From Desulfobacterales bacterium (lineage in GTDB: Bacteria; Desulfobacterota; Desulfobacteria; Desulfobacterales; DTYH01): DNA of 36,692 bases. Below, piece after piece: positions 26,240-34,654 of the stretch. Where the stretch lies: assembly GCA_012961955.1 (NCBI GenBank), contig DTYH01000162.1:1-36692 (forward strand), written 5' to 3'. Under the pieces are notes generated by a model. It did no database searches. It saw nothing but the letters and a program-made list of their open reading frames with translations, and was not told the origin of the DNA. Position 1 is the first letter of the stretch, and the number at the start of each line of letters is the position of its first letter. A program made the translations under genes and the position numbers.

Positions 26240-27415
26240 TCAACGTAAGACACCTGGTAATGGGTGTTGGGGTTGGCTCAAGAAAAACTTTCCGTTCTGA
26301 ATCCATTCTTTAAGAATTTCAGCGATTTCTCTTGCCTTAACAACACTTGAGAGAGGAACGGTGGGAACATTTTGTCCATTAAATTCTATTGTCCCGCTTT
26401 TGAGTTGAGCATAACTGACCGTGCCATAGCTTTTTGAGATCCCATTTGGATAATCGTTACTGTAATCTACAATCTGAGTAAATATTTCCTCGTCAGACAC
26501 GGCTGTATACTCTACAATCTCTTCGTTCAGTATTGGTATAGGTACACCCAGTCCAACCGCCAACGAACACCCGTATCCCTGCAGGCTTACCCCAACAAGC
26601 CACTTTGGGCTCATCTTTTTTAGATCTCCCATCACAAACAATGTTCCTGCTGGGACCATCGGGACCCCTTTCTTCGTCCGTTTTACTCGGGGCCTGTGCT
26701 GGGTACCATGCCAAGCCACAAAACCCTGAGCACCACCCAGGAATATCCTTGTGCCAATACCTATCGTTTTATAATACGGATCGTTTAACAGGGGACTCAA
26801 TTGACCAGCTGAACAATAGTTCGCATTCCCCGCATTAGGTCTTAGTGTACCCATGTAGGTATAGATAGTCCTTTCGGATAGATTTATGGCGCAATTGTAG
26901 TTCTGATACCCATTCCTAGGATTGCACAGTATTGCCTGTGGCAAGTCTTTCAGGGTGACCTCTTTCTCAATTCCCCGATTTGGGTAACAATTGGTGCCGT
27001 ATGCCGTGGCCTTCAAATGTACCTTCTTTCCAGCTACTAGATCCTGAATCACGTGACCTCCGCCATAATTAAATTCTCCTGGAAAAACCCTGTTCAGCGG
27101 ATCTTCCTCGCATGGTTCTGTGGCTCCGATATAAATATCTACTGCTGCTAACCCCGCATAGGCAGGTACATTGTTGAGCCATACCTTAGATGCCTTGATG
27201 GTAGGCACTGATTGTCCAAAGTTGATGAACGCGCCAGAGGAGCACATGGGGGCAAATGTACCTGTTGTAACCACATCCACCTCGGCTGCAGCCTCAACTG
27301 GCCCCTTTTTTCTAACAATGTCAATGATTTCCTCTGCTGTAACTACCACCACCGTCCCTTCCTTAATCTTTTGGTTGATTTCCTGGTAAGTCTTTTCTAC
27401 CTGGTATTTCTTCAT
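26240..27415 (-). CDS. HcyBio-family (DUF39) homocysteine biosynthesis protein
   Basis: The 391-residue protein resembles the family first described for methanogen MA1821, which helps make homocysteine from aspartate semialdehyde and sulfide. Characteristic stretches are VDVVTTGTFAPMCSSGAFIN, ATAYGTNCYPNRGIEKEVT, CNPRNGYQNYNCAINLS and GNANYCSAGQLSPLL; the conserved Cys residues are consistent with persulfide chemistry. It lacks CBS domains, which accompany many archaeal members, and no ferredoxin partner (MA1822-like) is encoded nearby. Its ATG overlaps the stop of the M23 peptidase gene by 4 nt, implying co-translation, though the functions seem unrelated. The family is found mostly in anaerobes, which supports the inferred lifestyle. 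Confidence 0.85.
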   Translation of the reverse strand: MKKYQVEKTYQEINQKIKEGTVVVVTAEEIIDIVRKKGPVEAAAEVDVVTTGTFAPMCSSGAFINFGQSVPTIKASKVWLNNVPAYAGLAAVDIYIGATEPCEEDPLNRVFPGEFNYGGGHVIQDLVAGKKVHLKATAYGTNCYPNRGIEKEVTLKDLPQAILCNPRNGYQNYNCAINLSERTIYTYMGTLRPNAGNANYCSAGQLSPLLNDPYYKTIGIGTRIFLGGAQGFVAWHGTQHRPRVKRTKKGVPMVPAGTLFVMGDLKKMSPKWLVGVSLQGYGCSLAVGLGVPIPILNEEIVEYTAVSDEEIFTQIVDYSNDYPNGISKSYGTVSYAQLKSGTIEFNGQNVPTVPLSSVVKAREIAEILKEWIQNGKFFLSQPQHPLPGVLR

Positions 27416-28797
27416 CTCTCTTCTCCTATTGAAAGTAAAACGGAGTCTATCTTCTCTGTGACATTATGTTTCACCCAGAGGGGGTCCCACCACTCCCTTG
27501 GGTTAACAAAGGTACCCTGAACAATCATCCCAAAATGGAGATGATCGCCACCAGCCAAGCCTGTACTGCCAGTATTACCGATTATGTCCCCCCTCTCAAC
27601 CGTCTGACCCGTCTTTACGCGAAGGCGAGAAAGATGGGCATACATGCTGAAAAGACCAAAGCCGTGATCTATTATTACCGTATTACCATAAATTCCAAGT
27701 CTACCAGTAAATATAATCCGGCCGGTATTAGCTGCCTGTACAGGAGAATGGACCAGGGATGCAAGATCGATCCCCAGATGAACCTGATGATCAACAATGT
27801 GTCCTTTATACCTGTACGTCCTATAATCCGCGAAACCAGCTTTTTGCTCCGAACCCTTCATGCGTAGAAAGCGGCCCTTCCAAAGCATCGTTGATGCCGA
27901 GGTTTGACAAACGTTTGAAATGGTCTCCATGTCAGATCTTCTAAGATCTCTATTGACTCTTAGGAACGTATCTATGAGAGATTCTGAACTTTCTACCTGA
28001 CCTTCAAACTCTGGCATCTTACATCGCAAGAAATCATCGGTTATGTTGATCATATCCTTGTGAAATCTCTTTGAATTGATATGAAACGGGATACTTGCTA
28101 CCGAGCGGTTTCCTGCAAGATCAGTAGCGGTAAGTAAGATCCTCGTGCCTGAGCCTTTATTGTATGGAAGGGCAAAAAAGGCTAGATAGATATCATGATC
28201 AGAAAAATATCCTGAATAGCCGCGAAAAAGTTTTTCCTCCACGAGAACACCACTTTCCGCAACCGGTTCAAAAAGGCGATAGATAGCCAAGCAAGTTCCT
28301 CCCTGGTTGATGTTATGGGCACGAGTCAATATCTGAATCTCAGGCGGACAGGTGTCGATGGTTACTCTTTTGTTCAGCTTGAGACAATTTCCATCCCGCC
28401 CCCTCCACGAATAGTCCCATATTCTTACCTTGAGTATAGCCTCTCCGTCTGAAACCCCGATTCTTTGCGGCTGTATTTGAATACGAATAATCTTGTTATG
28501 AACAGCGCTTCCTCTCAAGAACCCTGTAGAAGGATAACTTTCGTCGTAAAGCGTTATCTCATTGCCGTCCTTTGATAGTGAAATCAGAATCCTTTTTAGG
28601 CCGGTCTTCTGATCTGTGGCCTTGCCTGTAACTATGGTAGACACTCCGATATTGTCTATTTGATCTTGAAACTCAAACCTCGGAATCTCTCCTTCCCATT
28701 TCTTAGATACTAACCAGAATAGCGGAATAGACATTGGTAGCAACAAGAAAATGAATATTCCGACTAAAACACGTTTTTCTTTTTTCTTCTTTTTCAT
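27412..28797 (-). CDS. Membrane-anchored M23 metallopeptidase
   Basis: From ATG 28797, preceded by AGGGAAG, the product has about 461 residues. A basic start (MKKKKKEKR) leads into one membrane helix (about 10-28). A periplasmic beta-rich region follows (about 40-330) with Ig-like character, for example STIVTGKATDQKTGLKRILI and ILLTATDLAGNRSVASI. The C-terminal LytM/M23 domain has VHLGIDLAS with zinc ligands His and Asp, and GGDHLHFGM with the HLH motif. Such enzymes cut or bind peptidoglycan cross-links during growth and division. Because all zinc ligands are present it should be active, not a scaffold-only EnvC type. It overlaps the HcyBio gene by 4 nt and is divergent from kdsA. Confidence 0.9.
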   Translation of the reverse strand: MKKKKKEKRVLVGIFIFLLLPMSIPLFWLVSKKWEGEIPRFEFQDQIDNIGVSTIVTGKATDQKTGLKRILISLSKDGNEITLYDESYPSTGFLRGSAVHNKIIRIQIQPQRIGVSDGEAILKVRIWDYSWRGRDGNCLKLNKRVTIDTCPPEIQILTRAHNINQGGTCLAIYRLFEPVAESGVLVEEKLFRGYSGYFSDHDIYLAFFALPYNKGSGTRILLTATDLAGNRSVASIPFHINSKRFHKDMINITDDFLRCKMPEFEGQVESSESLIDTFLRVNRDLRRSDMETISNVCQTSASTMLWKGRFLRMKGSEQKAGFADYRTYRYKGHIVDHQVHLGIDLASLVHSPVQAANTGRIIFTGRLGIYGNTVIIDHGFGLFSMYAHLSRLRVKTGQTVERGDIIGNTGSTGLAGGDHLHFGMIVQGTFVNPREWWDPLWVKHNVTEKIDSVLLSIGEER

Positions 28798-28877
28798 ATA
28801 CACTTCCCTTTTATACCCAAATTCGCCAGAGACCATAACAGGTTGACCTTAAAGAATCAAGTCTTGTTTTTCGTTCC

Positions 28878-28906
28878 TTGACTTTTCCATGTCCGTGCGG
28901 TAGATG
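28878..28906 (+). promoter_or_regulatory. Possible sigma-70 promoter of kdsA operon
   Basis: TTGACT at 28878 and TAGATG at 28901 are 17 bp apart, about 85 nt before the kdsA ATG. The -10 match is poor (3 of 6), so this is only a candidate within the divergent gap. Confidence 0.25.
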
Positions 28907-28990
28907 ATTGGTAGATCGTTAAGTTTTAATCTTGCTTTGCGCACCCCCTTGGGATAGAATTAATCATTATCAGTCCTTAAGGATAGAGTA

Positions 28991-29836
28991 ATGGAGGTTA
29001 AAAAAGGAGGGTATCGCTCTGTTAAGATAGGTGACATCGTAGTTGGTGAAGGGCAACCCCTATTATTGATCGGCGGCCCCTGTGTTATTGAAGGCATGGA
29101 AATTACCTTAGAGATTGCAACCGTTCTCAAGGAGATAACAGGAGAATTGGATATCCCTTTTGTCTTTAAGACGTCGTATGATAAGGCCAACCGTACCTCC
29201 CTTTATTCCTATAGGGGCCCGGGCCTTAAAGACGGTCTTAGGGTAATTGATCGAGTTAAGTCAAAGCTGGGGATACCTGTCCTGTCGGACGTTCACCGGT
29301 TTGATGAAATCGCCCCTGCTGCTGAAATCCTGGATGTTCTTCAAATTCCAGCCTTTTTGTGCCGTCAAACGGATTTCATCCTGGCGGTTTCAGAAGCGGG
29401 AAGGCCTATCAACATAAAAAAAGGACAGTTTTTGGCCCCGTGGGATGTCCGCCATGTCATTGATAAGGTTACCTCTACGGGTAATCAAGATATACTGATA
29501 ACAGAAAGAGGGACAACGTTTGGATATAATAATCTGGTAGTCGATTTCCGGGGTCTGGCTATCATGAAAGGGCTTGGCTGGCCTGTAATCTTTGATGCCA
29601 CCCACAGTGTTCAACTTCCAGGTGGAGAAGGTAAGAGCTCTGGCGGTCAGAGAGAGTTTGCGCCACTCTTGGCTCGAGCGGCAGCGGCTTGCGGGGTACA
29701 CGGGATATTCCTTGAAGTCCATAAGAACCCTGACCGTGCCCTTTGTGACGGCCCAAATTCGATCGCGCTGGATAGTTTGGAATCGCTTCTGAAACAATTA
29801 AAGGCCATCTGTCATGCGCTCGAGACATGTGTGTGA
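28991..29836 (+). CDS. kdsA: Kdo-8-phosphate synthase
   Basis: The 281-residue enzyme condenses phosphoenolpyruvate and arabinose-5-phosphate to Kdo-8-phosphate for the LPS inner core. Motifs are IGGPCVIEG, FKTSYDKANRTS, IPAFLCRQTDFI, KKGQFLAPWDVRHV, RGTTFGYNNLVVDFRGL, FDATHSVQLPGG and CDGPNSI. Cys in GPCVIE, together with the downstream His, Glu and Asp, is the metal-site set of the metal-dependent class, not the E. coli type. AAGGAT precedes the ATG. It opens a plus-strand block with the Lpt transport genes. kdsD and kdsC, which often sit between kdsA and lptC in related bacteria, are absent here and must be elsewhere if Kdo is made. Confidence 0.95.
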   Translation: MEVKKGGYRSVKIGDIVVGEGQPLLLIGGPCVIEGMEITLEIATVLKEITGELDIPFVFKTSYDKANRTSLYSYRGPGLKDGLRVIDRVKSKLGIPVLSDVHRFDEIAPAAEILDVLQIPAFLCRQTDFILAVSEAGRPINIKKGQFLAPWDVRHVIDKVTSTGNQDILITERGTTFGYNNLVVDFRGLAIMKGLGWPVIFDATHSVQLPGGEGKSSGGQREFAPLLARAAAACGVHGIFLEVHKNPDRALCDGPNSIALDSLESLLKQLKAICHALETCV

Positions 29837-29872
29837 ACGATTATGTAAAAGTCTTTACACTTCGGGAAGTCA

Positions 29873-30436
29873 ATGATATATCTTATGAGGATAAAGATCA
29901 TGCTTGGCATCTTCATTCTCTTCTTTGCCGTAGGGGTTGTAACTACGTTCTTAAGCTACCAGCACCATTTTAGAGCGTCTTTCCTCCTGAGTGATACAAA
30001 AGTGGTAGAGGAATCAGGAATCGTCCTCAAGAATATACATCACGAGGCCACATCCAATGGGAAGCGAGAGTGGGTCCTGGATGCCCATAGAGTGAAATAC
30101 TTGAATGAAAGAAGAATAACACTCTTTGAAGGAATCTCAGTAGTATTCTTTCTGAATAATGGAGGGAAGGTACAACTCACTGCAAAAGAAGGGAGTCTTC
30201 AAAATCAGACTCATGATATTGATATAAGGGGGGACATAATAGTCCGAACCGGCCTGTTACAGATGAAGACGGAAGCCATGCATTATAATCATCGTCGACA
30301 CACTATCATCACAACCTCTCCTGTTCTTCTTGAGGGAAAGGGTATTAAACTTAAAGGGAAGAGGATGACCTTTGACTTAGAGACTGATCTTATAACCTTA
30401 GAGGGAGGGGTTCAGGGGAGCCTCAGTCCATTGTAA
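29873..30436 (+). CDS. lptC: LPS transport protein LptC
   Basis: The 187-residue protein has a single N-terminal anchor (about residues 8-25) and a periplasmic beta-jellyroll domain with VLDAHRVKYLNERRITLFEG and IRGDIIVRTGLLQMKTEAMH, typical of LptC/YrbK. LptC takes LPS from the LptB2FG extractor and passes it to LptA. It is followed by lptA and lptB, the usual order. The start could be Met5 (29885), because the distance from the weak GGAAG site is ambiguous. lptF and lptG are not in the window. Confidence 0.8.
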   Translation: MIYLMRIKIMLGIFILFFAVGVVTTFLSYQHHFRASFLLSDTKVVEESGIVLKNIHHEATSNGKREWVLDAHRVKYLNERRITLFEGISVVFFLNNGGKVQLTAKEGSLQNQTHDIDIRGDIIVRTGLLQMKTEAMHYNHRRHTIITTSPVLLEGKGIKLKGKRMTFDLETDLITLEGGVQGSLSPL

Positions 30437-30496
30437 TGTTCGCACGGTTTGATGTACCTGGATCAATCAAATACTGTGGAACCCCAATAAAGACCT

Positions 30497-31030
30497 ATGA
30501 AGAGGTTACGCTATATCGTATGTACAATCACGCTCTCCGTGATATTCTATCCGTGGGTTGTCTCACAGGTTGAGGCAAAAGGTAAGGCAGGATCACAGTA
30601 TCCGGGATCCAGTCGCAATGAAGCCATCCATATAACTTCAGACAAGATGGAATCCAACAGCAAGCTAAAATGGATAGAATTTGTGGGACATGTTCGGGCT
30701 ACACAAAGAGATATTGTAATCACAGCAAATCGTATTAAAATATTCTACAAGTCAGAGTCTACCGCGGATCGGGATATCAATAGACCAGAAAGGATTGTTG
30801 CCACGGGAAGAGTGAGGATATTTACGGGGGACGGAAGGGCAGAGGCAGAGATGGTGGTGTATACTGTCGAAGATGATACCTTAGTCCTTTCAGGAAACCC
30901 AAGGGTATGGATAGGTAAGAATATGATTTCGGGGCAGAGGATTACACTCTTTGGGTCTGAGGAACGGAGCCTGGTAACAGGAGACGAAAAAAATCAGGTG
31001 AAGGCCAATATATTTCTAGGGAGCAAATAG
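30497..31030 (+). CDS. lptA: LPS transport periplasmic protein LptA
   Basis: The 177-residue product begins with a signal peptide (about residues 1-27, ending near QVEAKG). An OstA/LptA beta domain follows: ITSDKMESNSKLKWIEFVGH, GDGRAEAEMVVYTVEDDTLV and SGNPRVWIGKNMISGQRITL. LptA bridges the periplasm in the LPS transport machine. It lies 60 nt after lptC and 15 nt before lptB. The TSDKME and GNPRVW elements support the identification well, although LptA proteins are divergent. Confidence 0.85.
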   Translation: MKRLRYIVCTITLSVIFYPWVVSQVEAKGKAGSQYPGSSRNEAIHITSDKMESNSKLKWIEFVGHVRATQRDIVITANRIKIFYKSESTADRDINRPERIVATGRVRIFTGDGRAEAEMVVYTVEDDTLVLSGNPRVWIGKNMISGQRITLFGSEERSLVTGDEKNQVKANIFLGSK

Positions 31031-31045
31031 GTCATTGAAAGGTAA

Positions 31046-31768
31046 ATGCCCTTACTATCAGCCAGCAAACTGGTTAAGACATACAAACGCAGGCGTGTAG
31101 TCGATTCTGTCAGCCTTCAAGTACGTGACAGGTCTGTAGTAGGACTTTTAGGGCCAAATGGGGCTGGCAAGACTACCACATTCTACATGATAATCGGGTT
31201 GATACGCCCTGACAGCGGTCATGTCTTTCTGGACGGAGAAGAGATAACGCATTGGCCCATGTATCTAAGGGCACGTAAAGGGATTGGATATTTGCCACAG
31301 GAAGCCTCCGTGTTCCGTAAACTTACGGTTGAAGAAAACATACTTGCCATTTTAGAGACCATGCCTATTTCTAAAGAAGAACGACAAAGGAGGCTGAAAG
31401 CTCTCCTTAAGGAATTGAATATCATGCACCTAGGTAAGCAAAAGGCCTATGCCTTATCAGGCGGAGAAAGGAGGAAGCTTGAAATTACGCGAGCTCTGGT
31501 TACAACCCCTTCTTTTATCCTGTTAGATGAGCCTTTTGCAGGGATTGATCCGTTAGCCATAATCGATATTCAGAATATTATTAGAAAGCTCAAGGAGAAA
31601 GGGATAGGCGTTCTTATTTCGGATCATAACGTTCGTGAGACCTTAAGTGTCTGTGACCAGGCGTATATCTTAAATGGAGGTACGTTGATTGAATCAGGGC
31701 CTCCAGAGGACATTGCATCAAGTGAAACGGTCAAAAAAATCTATTTAGGAGAGGACTTTAGGCTATAG
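31046..31768 (+). CDS. lptB: LPS export ABC transporter ATPase LptB
   Basis: The 240-residue ATPase has Walker A GPNGAGKTTTF (about residues 35-45), the Q-loop in YLPQEASVFRKLTVEENI, ABC signature LSGGERRKLEITRAL, Walker B FILLDEPFAGIDP and H-loop ISDHNVRE. The 'GERRKLEI(A/T)RAL' wording is diagnostic of LptB. It powers extraction of LPS from the inner membrane with LptF/G. AAAGG lies 3 nt before the ATG. rpoN follows after 6 nt, the standard arrangement in proteobacteria. Confidence 0.95.
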   Translation: MPLLSASKLVKTYKRRRVVDSVSLQVRDRSVVGLLGPNGAGKTTTFYMIIGLIRPDSGHVFLDGEEITHWPMYLRARKGIGYLPQEASVFRKLTVEENILAILETMPISKEERQRRLKALLKELNIMHLGKQKAYALSGGERRKLEITRALVTTPSFILLDEPFAGIDPLAIIDIQNIIRKLKEKGIGVLISDHNVRETLSVCDQAYILNGGTLIESGPPEDIASSETVKKIYLGEDFRL

Positions 31769-31774
31769 ATAATC

Positions 31775-33187
31775 ATGGCTCTTGAGGTTAGACAGCAGCT
31801 ACGTATTACACAGCAGTTGGTTATGACACCCCAGCTGCAGCAAGCAATTAAAATACTGCAGCTCTCTCGTCTTGAGCTCATCGACATGATCACGCAGGAA
31901 TTGCAGGAGAATCCAGTTCTGGAAGAAGAAACAGAGGAGGTGAAAGAGACCAACCCTGTTAGGGAATTAGTAAAAGAGGTTACTATAGAAGAAAAGGTCC
32001 CCGATGATATCGACTGGAGTAACTATCTTGATGAATATAATACCCCCGGGCCAATAAGTTACATCAATGAAGAGCAAGAAGCTCCAAGATTCGAAACCTT
32101 CCTAACCCGGCGCGAGACCCTGGCTGAACACCTCAAATGGCAGTTACTTCTTTCTTTTGACACTCTAAGGGAGAAAGAGATCGGTACCCTCATTATCGGC
32201 AATTTGAACGAAGATGGTTATCTTCAGGCTACAATAGAAGAGATTGCAGCGACAAGCGGCTATACGGTCGACGAAGTTAAAGAAGTTCTGTCCAAGATGC
32301 AAACCTTTGATCCCCCAGGAATATGTGCCAGAGATTTAAAAGAATGCCTTTTGATCCAAGCGAACCTATTAAACCTGGGGGATTCTATTGTAGTCCAGAT
32401 AATCAAGGACCATCTCAAGCATCTGGAGAATAAGAATTACAAAGCTATTGCTCAATCTTTGGGTATTAGTGTATCAGAGGTACTCTCTGCTGTCGAAATC
32501 ATAACAAGAATGGAGCCAAAGCCCGGCCGTCCATTTGCAGAAAACGAACCTATATATATCAGCCCTGACGTTTTTATTCATAAAGTGGATAAAGAGTTCG
32601 TAATCACATTAAACGATGATGGCATGCCCAGACTCCGGGTTAGTTCTCTATATAGAGATGCGGTTGTCAAAGATAAATTTTCACCTGAAACCAGGGAATA
32701 TATTCAGGAAAAATTGAGATCGGCAGTCTGGTTAATTCGGAGTATTCACCAACGTCAAAGGACCATCTACAACGTGGTAGAAAGCATAGTTAGGTTTCAG
32801 AGAGAATTCTTGGAAAAAGGTATTGCCTACCTGAAACCAATGGTTCTGAGGGATGTTGCCGAAGATGTCGGAATGCACGAATCTACAATAAGTCGTGCTA
32901 CTACCAACAAATATGTACACACCCCTCAAGGAATATTTGAACTCAAATATTTCTTCAATAGCCCCATCAACCGTTTTCATGGGGACGCTATTGCTTCAGC
33001 CAGCGTCAAAGAAAAGATCAGAGAGATTATTCAAAACGAAGACCCTCATAAACCGTACAGTGATAAAAAAATCGCATCCCTTTTGAGACAGAACAATATC
33101 GATATTGCTCGTAGGACCGTGGCTAAGTACAGGGAGATGCTCGGTGTACTTCCATCCAATAAGCGCAAAAAAATCAAGGAGGCGTAA
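31775..33187 (+). CDS. rpoN: RNA polymerase sigma-54 factor
   Basis: The 470-residue protein has the Gln-rich activator-interaction region I (MALEVRQQLRITQQLVMTPQ, about residues 1-50) and an acidic region II. The core-binding region III follows, then the helix-turn-helix RDVAEDVGMHESTISRATTN and the C-terminal RpoN box ARRTVAKYRE. It directs transcription from -24/-12 promoters and needs AAA+ activators of the NtrC/PilR type. The window contains one such promoter before pilA and a broken PilR-like activator. It belongs to the lptB-rpoN-hpf-ptsN-rapZ block seen in many proteobacteria. Confidence 0.97.
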   Translation: MALEVRQQLRITQQLVMTPQLQQAIKILQLSRLELIDMITQELQENPVLEEETEEVKETNPVRELVKEVTIEEKVPDDIDWSNYLDEYNTPGPISYINEEQEAPRFETFLTRRETLAEHLKWQLLLSFDTLREKEIGTLIIGNLNEDGYLQATIEEIAATSGYTVDEVKEVLSKMQTFDPPGICARDLKECLLIQANLLNLGDSIVVQIIKDHLKHLENKNYKAIAQSLGISVSEVLSAVEIITRMEPKPGRPFAENEPIYISPDVFIHKVDKEFVITLNDDGMPRLRVSSLYRDAVVKDKFSPETREYIQEKLRSAVWLIRSIHQRQRTIYNVVESIVRFQREFLEKGIAYLKPMVLRDVAEDVGMHESTISRATTNKYVHTPQGIFELKYFFNSPINRFHGDAIASASVKEKIREIIQNEDPHKPYSDKKIASLLRQNNIDIARRTVAKYREMLGVLPSNKRKKIKEA

Positions 33188-33190
33188 AGT

Positions 33191-33733
33191 ATGCAAGTTT
33201 CGGTAACCTTCAGGAATATTAACCCTTCAGATTCTCTTAAGGAATATGCTAGCGAAAAACTCTCTAGAATAGACAAATACCTGGACAATCCGGCGGAGGC
33301 TAATATAGTCCTTTCTATTGAAAAATTCCGACATATCGCTGAAGTGAATATCGTAGGTGACGGCCTAAAAGTCAACGGACAGGAAGAGACGTCGGATCTG
33401 TATTCAGCCATCGACATGGTCGTTGACAAACTCGAAAAGCAGGTCAAAAAAGCCAAACAGAAATTCCGAAAACGGAGGTCCTCCGTTAGGTCAAAACCAT
33501 CAAATTATAAGAGTGAGGCTCTATCTCCTGAAACATCAAAAGAGGGTAACGTACCACGGATTGTAGAAATAGAAGATATCGATTTTAAACCGATGCACGT
33601 TGACGAGGCCATTATGCAGATGGATCTCGTAGACCATATGTTCCTTGTCTTCACCAATGCTCAAACCAAGCAGGTAAATGTTATATATCGCCGAAAAGAT
33701 GGGAATTATGGACTAATCAAACCAAGCCCTTAA
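33191..33733 (+). CDS. hpf: Ribosome hibernation promoting factor, long form
   Basis: The 180-residue protein has an N-terminal S30AE fold (about residues 1-100; VSVTFRNINPSDSLKEYASE, LYSAIDMVVDKLEKQVKKAK). A basic linker and a C-terminal dimerisation domain (about 122-178; IDFKPMHVDEAIMQMDLVDH, FTNAQTKQVNVIYRRKDGNY) follow. The long form makes 100S ribosome dimers without RMF. An AAGGAGG site inside the end of rpoN and a 3-nt gap imply tight coupling to rpoN. It is the last gene before a hairpin and a MITE-like gap. Confidence 0.95.
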   Translation: MQVSVTFRNINPSDSLKEYASEKLSRIDKYLDNPAEANIVLSIEKFRHIAEVNIVGDGLKVNGQEETSDLYSAIDMVVDKLEKQVKKAKQKFRKRRSSVRSKPSNYKSEALSPETSKEGNVPRIVEIEDIDFKPMHVDEAIMQMDLVDHMFLVFTNAQTKQVNVIYRRKDGNYGLIKPSP

Positions 33734-33759
33734 CGAGCATTTTATTTAGGCGGTCCTTT

Positions 33760-33785
33760 GCATGGACAAACGAGTTTGTCCATGC
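33760..33785 (+). terminator. Hairpin after hpf
   Basis: GCATGGACAAA-CGAG-TTTGTCCATGC is a perfect 11-bp stem with a 4-nt loop, 26 nt past the hpf stop. No T-tract follows, so it may be a Rho-type, processing or attenuating structure instead of a classic intrinsic terminator. Confidence 0.6.
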
Positions 33786-33860
33786 CACCCTAAAGAATAC
33801 CCCCGTGGCCGCCCTTTGATTGCGTAAAGCTAGGATGTTACATTTTTCGCACTATTACTC

Positions 33861-34090
33861 GAGACCTTTGCACAACCCCCTTTCACTCGCTCCTAAAGGC
33901 TTTTTGAACCAACCATGGGCTCGGAAACTTGTTCCTGAAACCGGGTCTCGTGGCCCCAAACAGGTCAGGATTTGCCCACTTAGGTGGCCTGTTCACTCCG
34001 GTAAATTTCTATTTAACGGGGAGGACTTCGCCGGGGCGGGTACCCCGAAAAGCTCATGATGGTCTTTCCAACTGGTTATGCAAAAGTCTC
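33861..34090. mobile_element. MITE-like element with 17-bp terminal inverted repeats
   Basis: GAGACCTTTGCACAACC at 33861 and its inverse GGTTATGCAAAAGTCTC at 34074 match at 15 of 17 positions. They bound 230 bp without a credible gene; a 79-codon frame reads through it but looks random. The inside is GC-richer than its flanks and holds a hairpin (AACAGG at 33959 with CCTGTT at 33988). GAGACCTTTGCA-type termini occur on IS elements of the IS5/IS1182-like kinds, so this may be a deletion derivative. I could not see a clear target duplication. It sits in the 447-nt gap between hpf and ptsN. Confidence 0.6.
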
Positions 34091-34180
34091 AACTAAAAAA
34101 GAATTGTAGCATACCGCGAATAAGTGGTAGGTTACGACTAAGTTTGACAAAATTGAACCAGGGATATAAGAATCAGGTTT

Positions 34181-34639
34181 ATGAAAATCTTAGATAGATT
34201 AAAAAAAAGGGCGATTATTCCTGGGTTGAAGTCTCAAAGCAAGGAAGGAGTATTAGAAGAACTAGCCAAACCGCTTGCGGAGATATCCCATATCCCGGTG
34301 GAAGATCTGGTACAGGTTCTTTTGGAGCGAGAACATCTTGGAAGTACGGGGATTGGAGGTGGGGTCGCGATCCCACACGGAAAGGTCAAGTCTTTACGCT
34401 CGCTATTGATCGCTTTCGGCCGGAGCGAAAAAGGGATTGATTTTGAAGCAATTGACGGCAAACCAACGCACATCTTTTTTCTTATAATTACGCCGGAGGA
34501 TTCTACTGGAATGCATCTTGAAATCCTTGCCAAGATCTCAAAACTCCTTAAGGACAATACATTTAAGGAAGAGCTTATGGCAGCTTCTGATCGTGAGGAG
34601 ATCTACGAAATCATAAAGAGGGTGGATGAGGAATTCTAA
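34181..34639 (+). CDS. ptsN: Nitrogen-PTS EIIA component
   Basis: The 152-residue PTS EIIA type 2 protein has the phospho-accepting His66 in GIGGGVAIPHGKV. FFLIITPEDSTGMHLEILAK and a C-terminal helix complete the fold. In the nitrogen PTS it receives phosphate from NPr and adjusts potassium transport, nitrogen and envelope responses. It lies in the rpoN-hpf-ptsN-rapZ order, but is separated from hpf by 447 nt with a mobile-like element, so it may be transcribed separately. TTGACA (34144) and TATAAG (34165) lie just upstream with a short 15-bp spacer. Confidence 0.93.
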   Translation: MKILDRLKKRAIIPGLKSQSKEGVLEELAKPLAEISHIPVEDLVQVLLEREHLGSTGIGGGVAIPHGKVKSLRSLLIAFGRSEKGIDFEAIDGKPTHIFFLIITPEDSTGMHLEILAKISKLLKDNTFKEELMAASDREEIYEIIKRVDEEF

Positions 34640-34654
34640 AAGTTCCATAACATC

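Noticed and set aside
33820-34059. 79-codon plus-strand frame between hpf and ptsN
   Set aside because: It lies inside the inverted-repeat-bounded element and has no domain-like pattern or start signal.
34144-34170. TTGACA/TATAAG promoter for ptsN
   Set aside because: The 15-bp spacer is too short, and the start would lie only a few bases before the ATG, so it is mentioned in the ptsN entry but not called.
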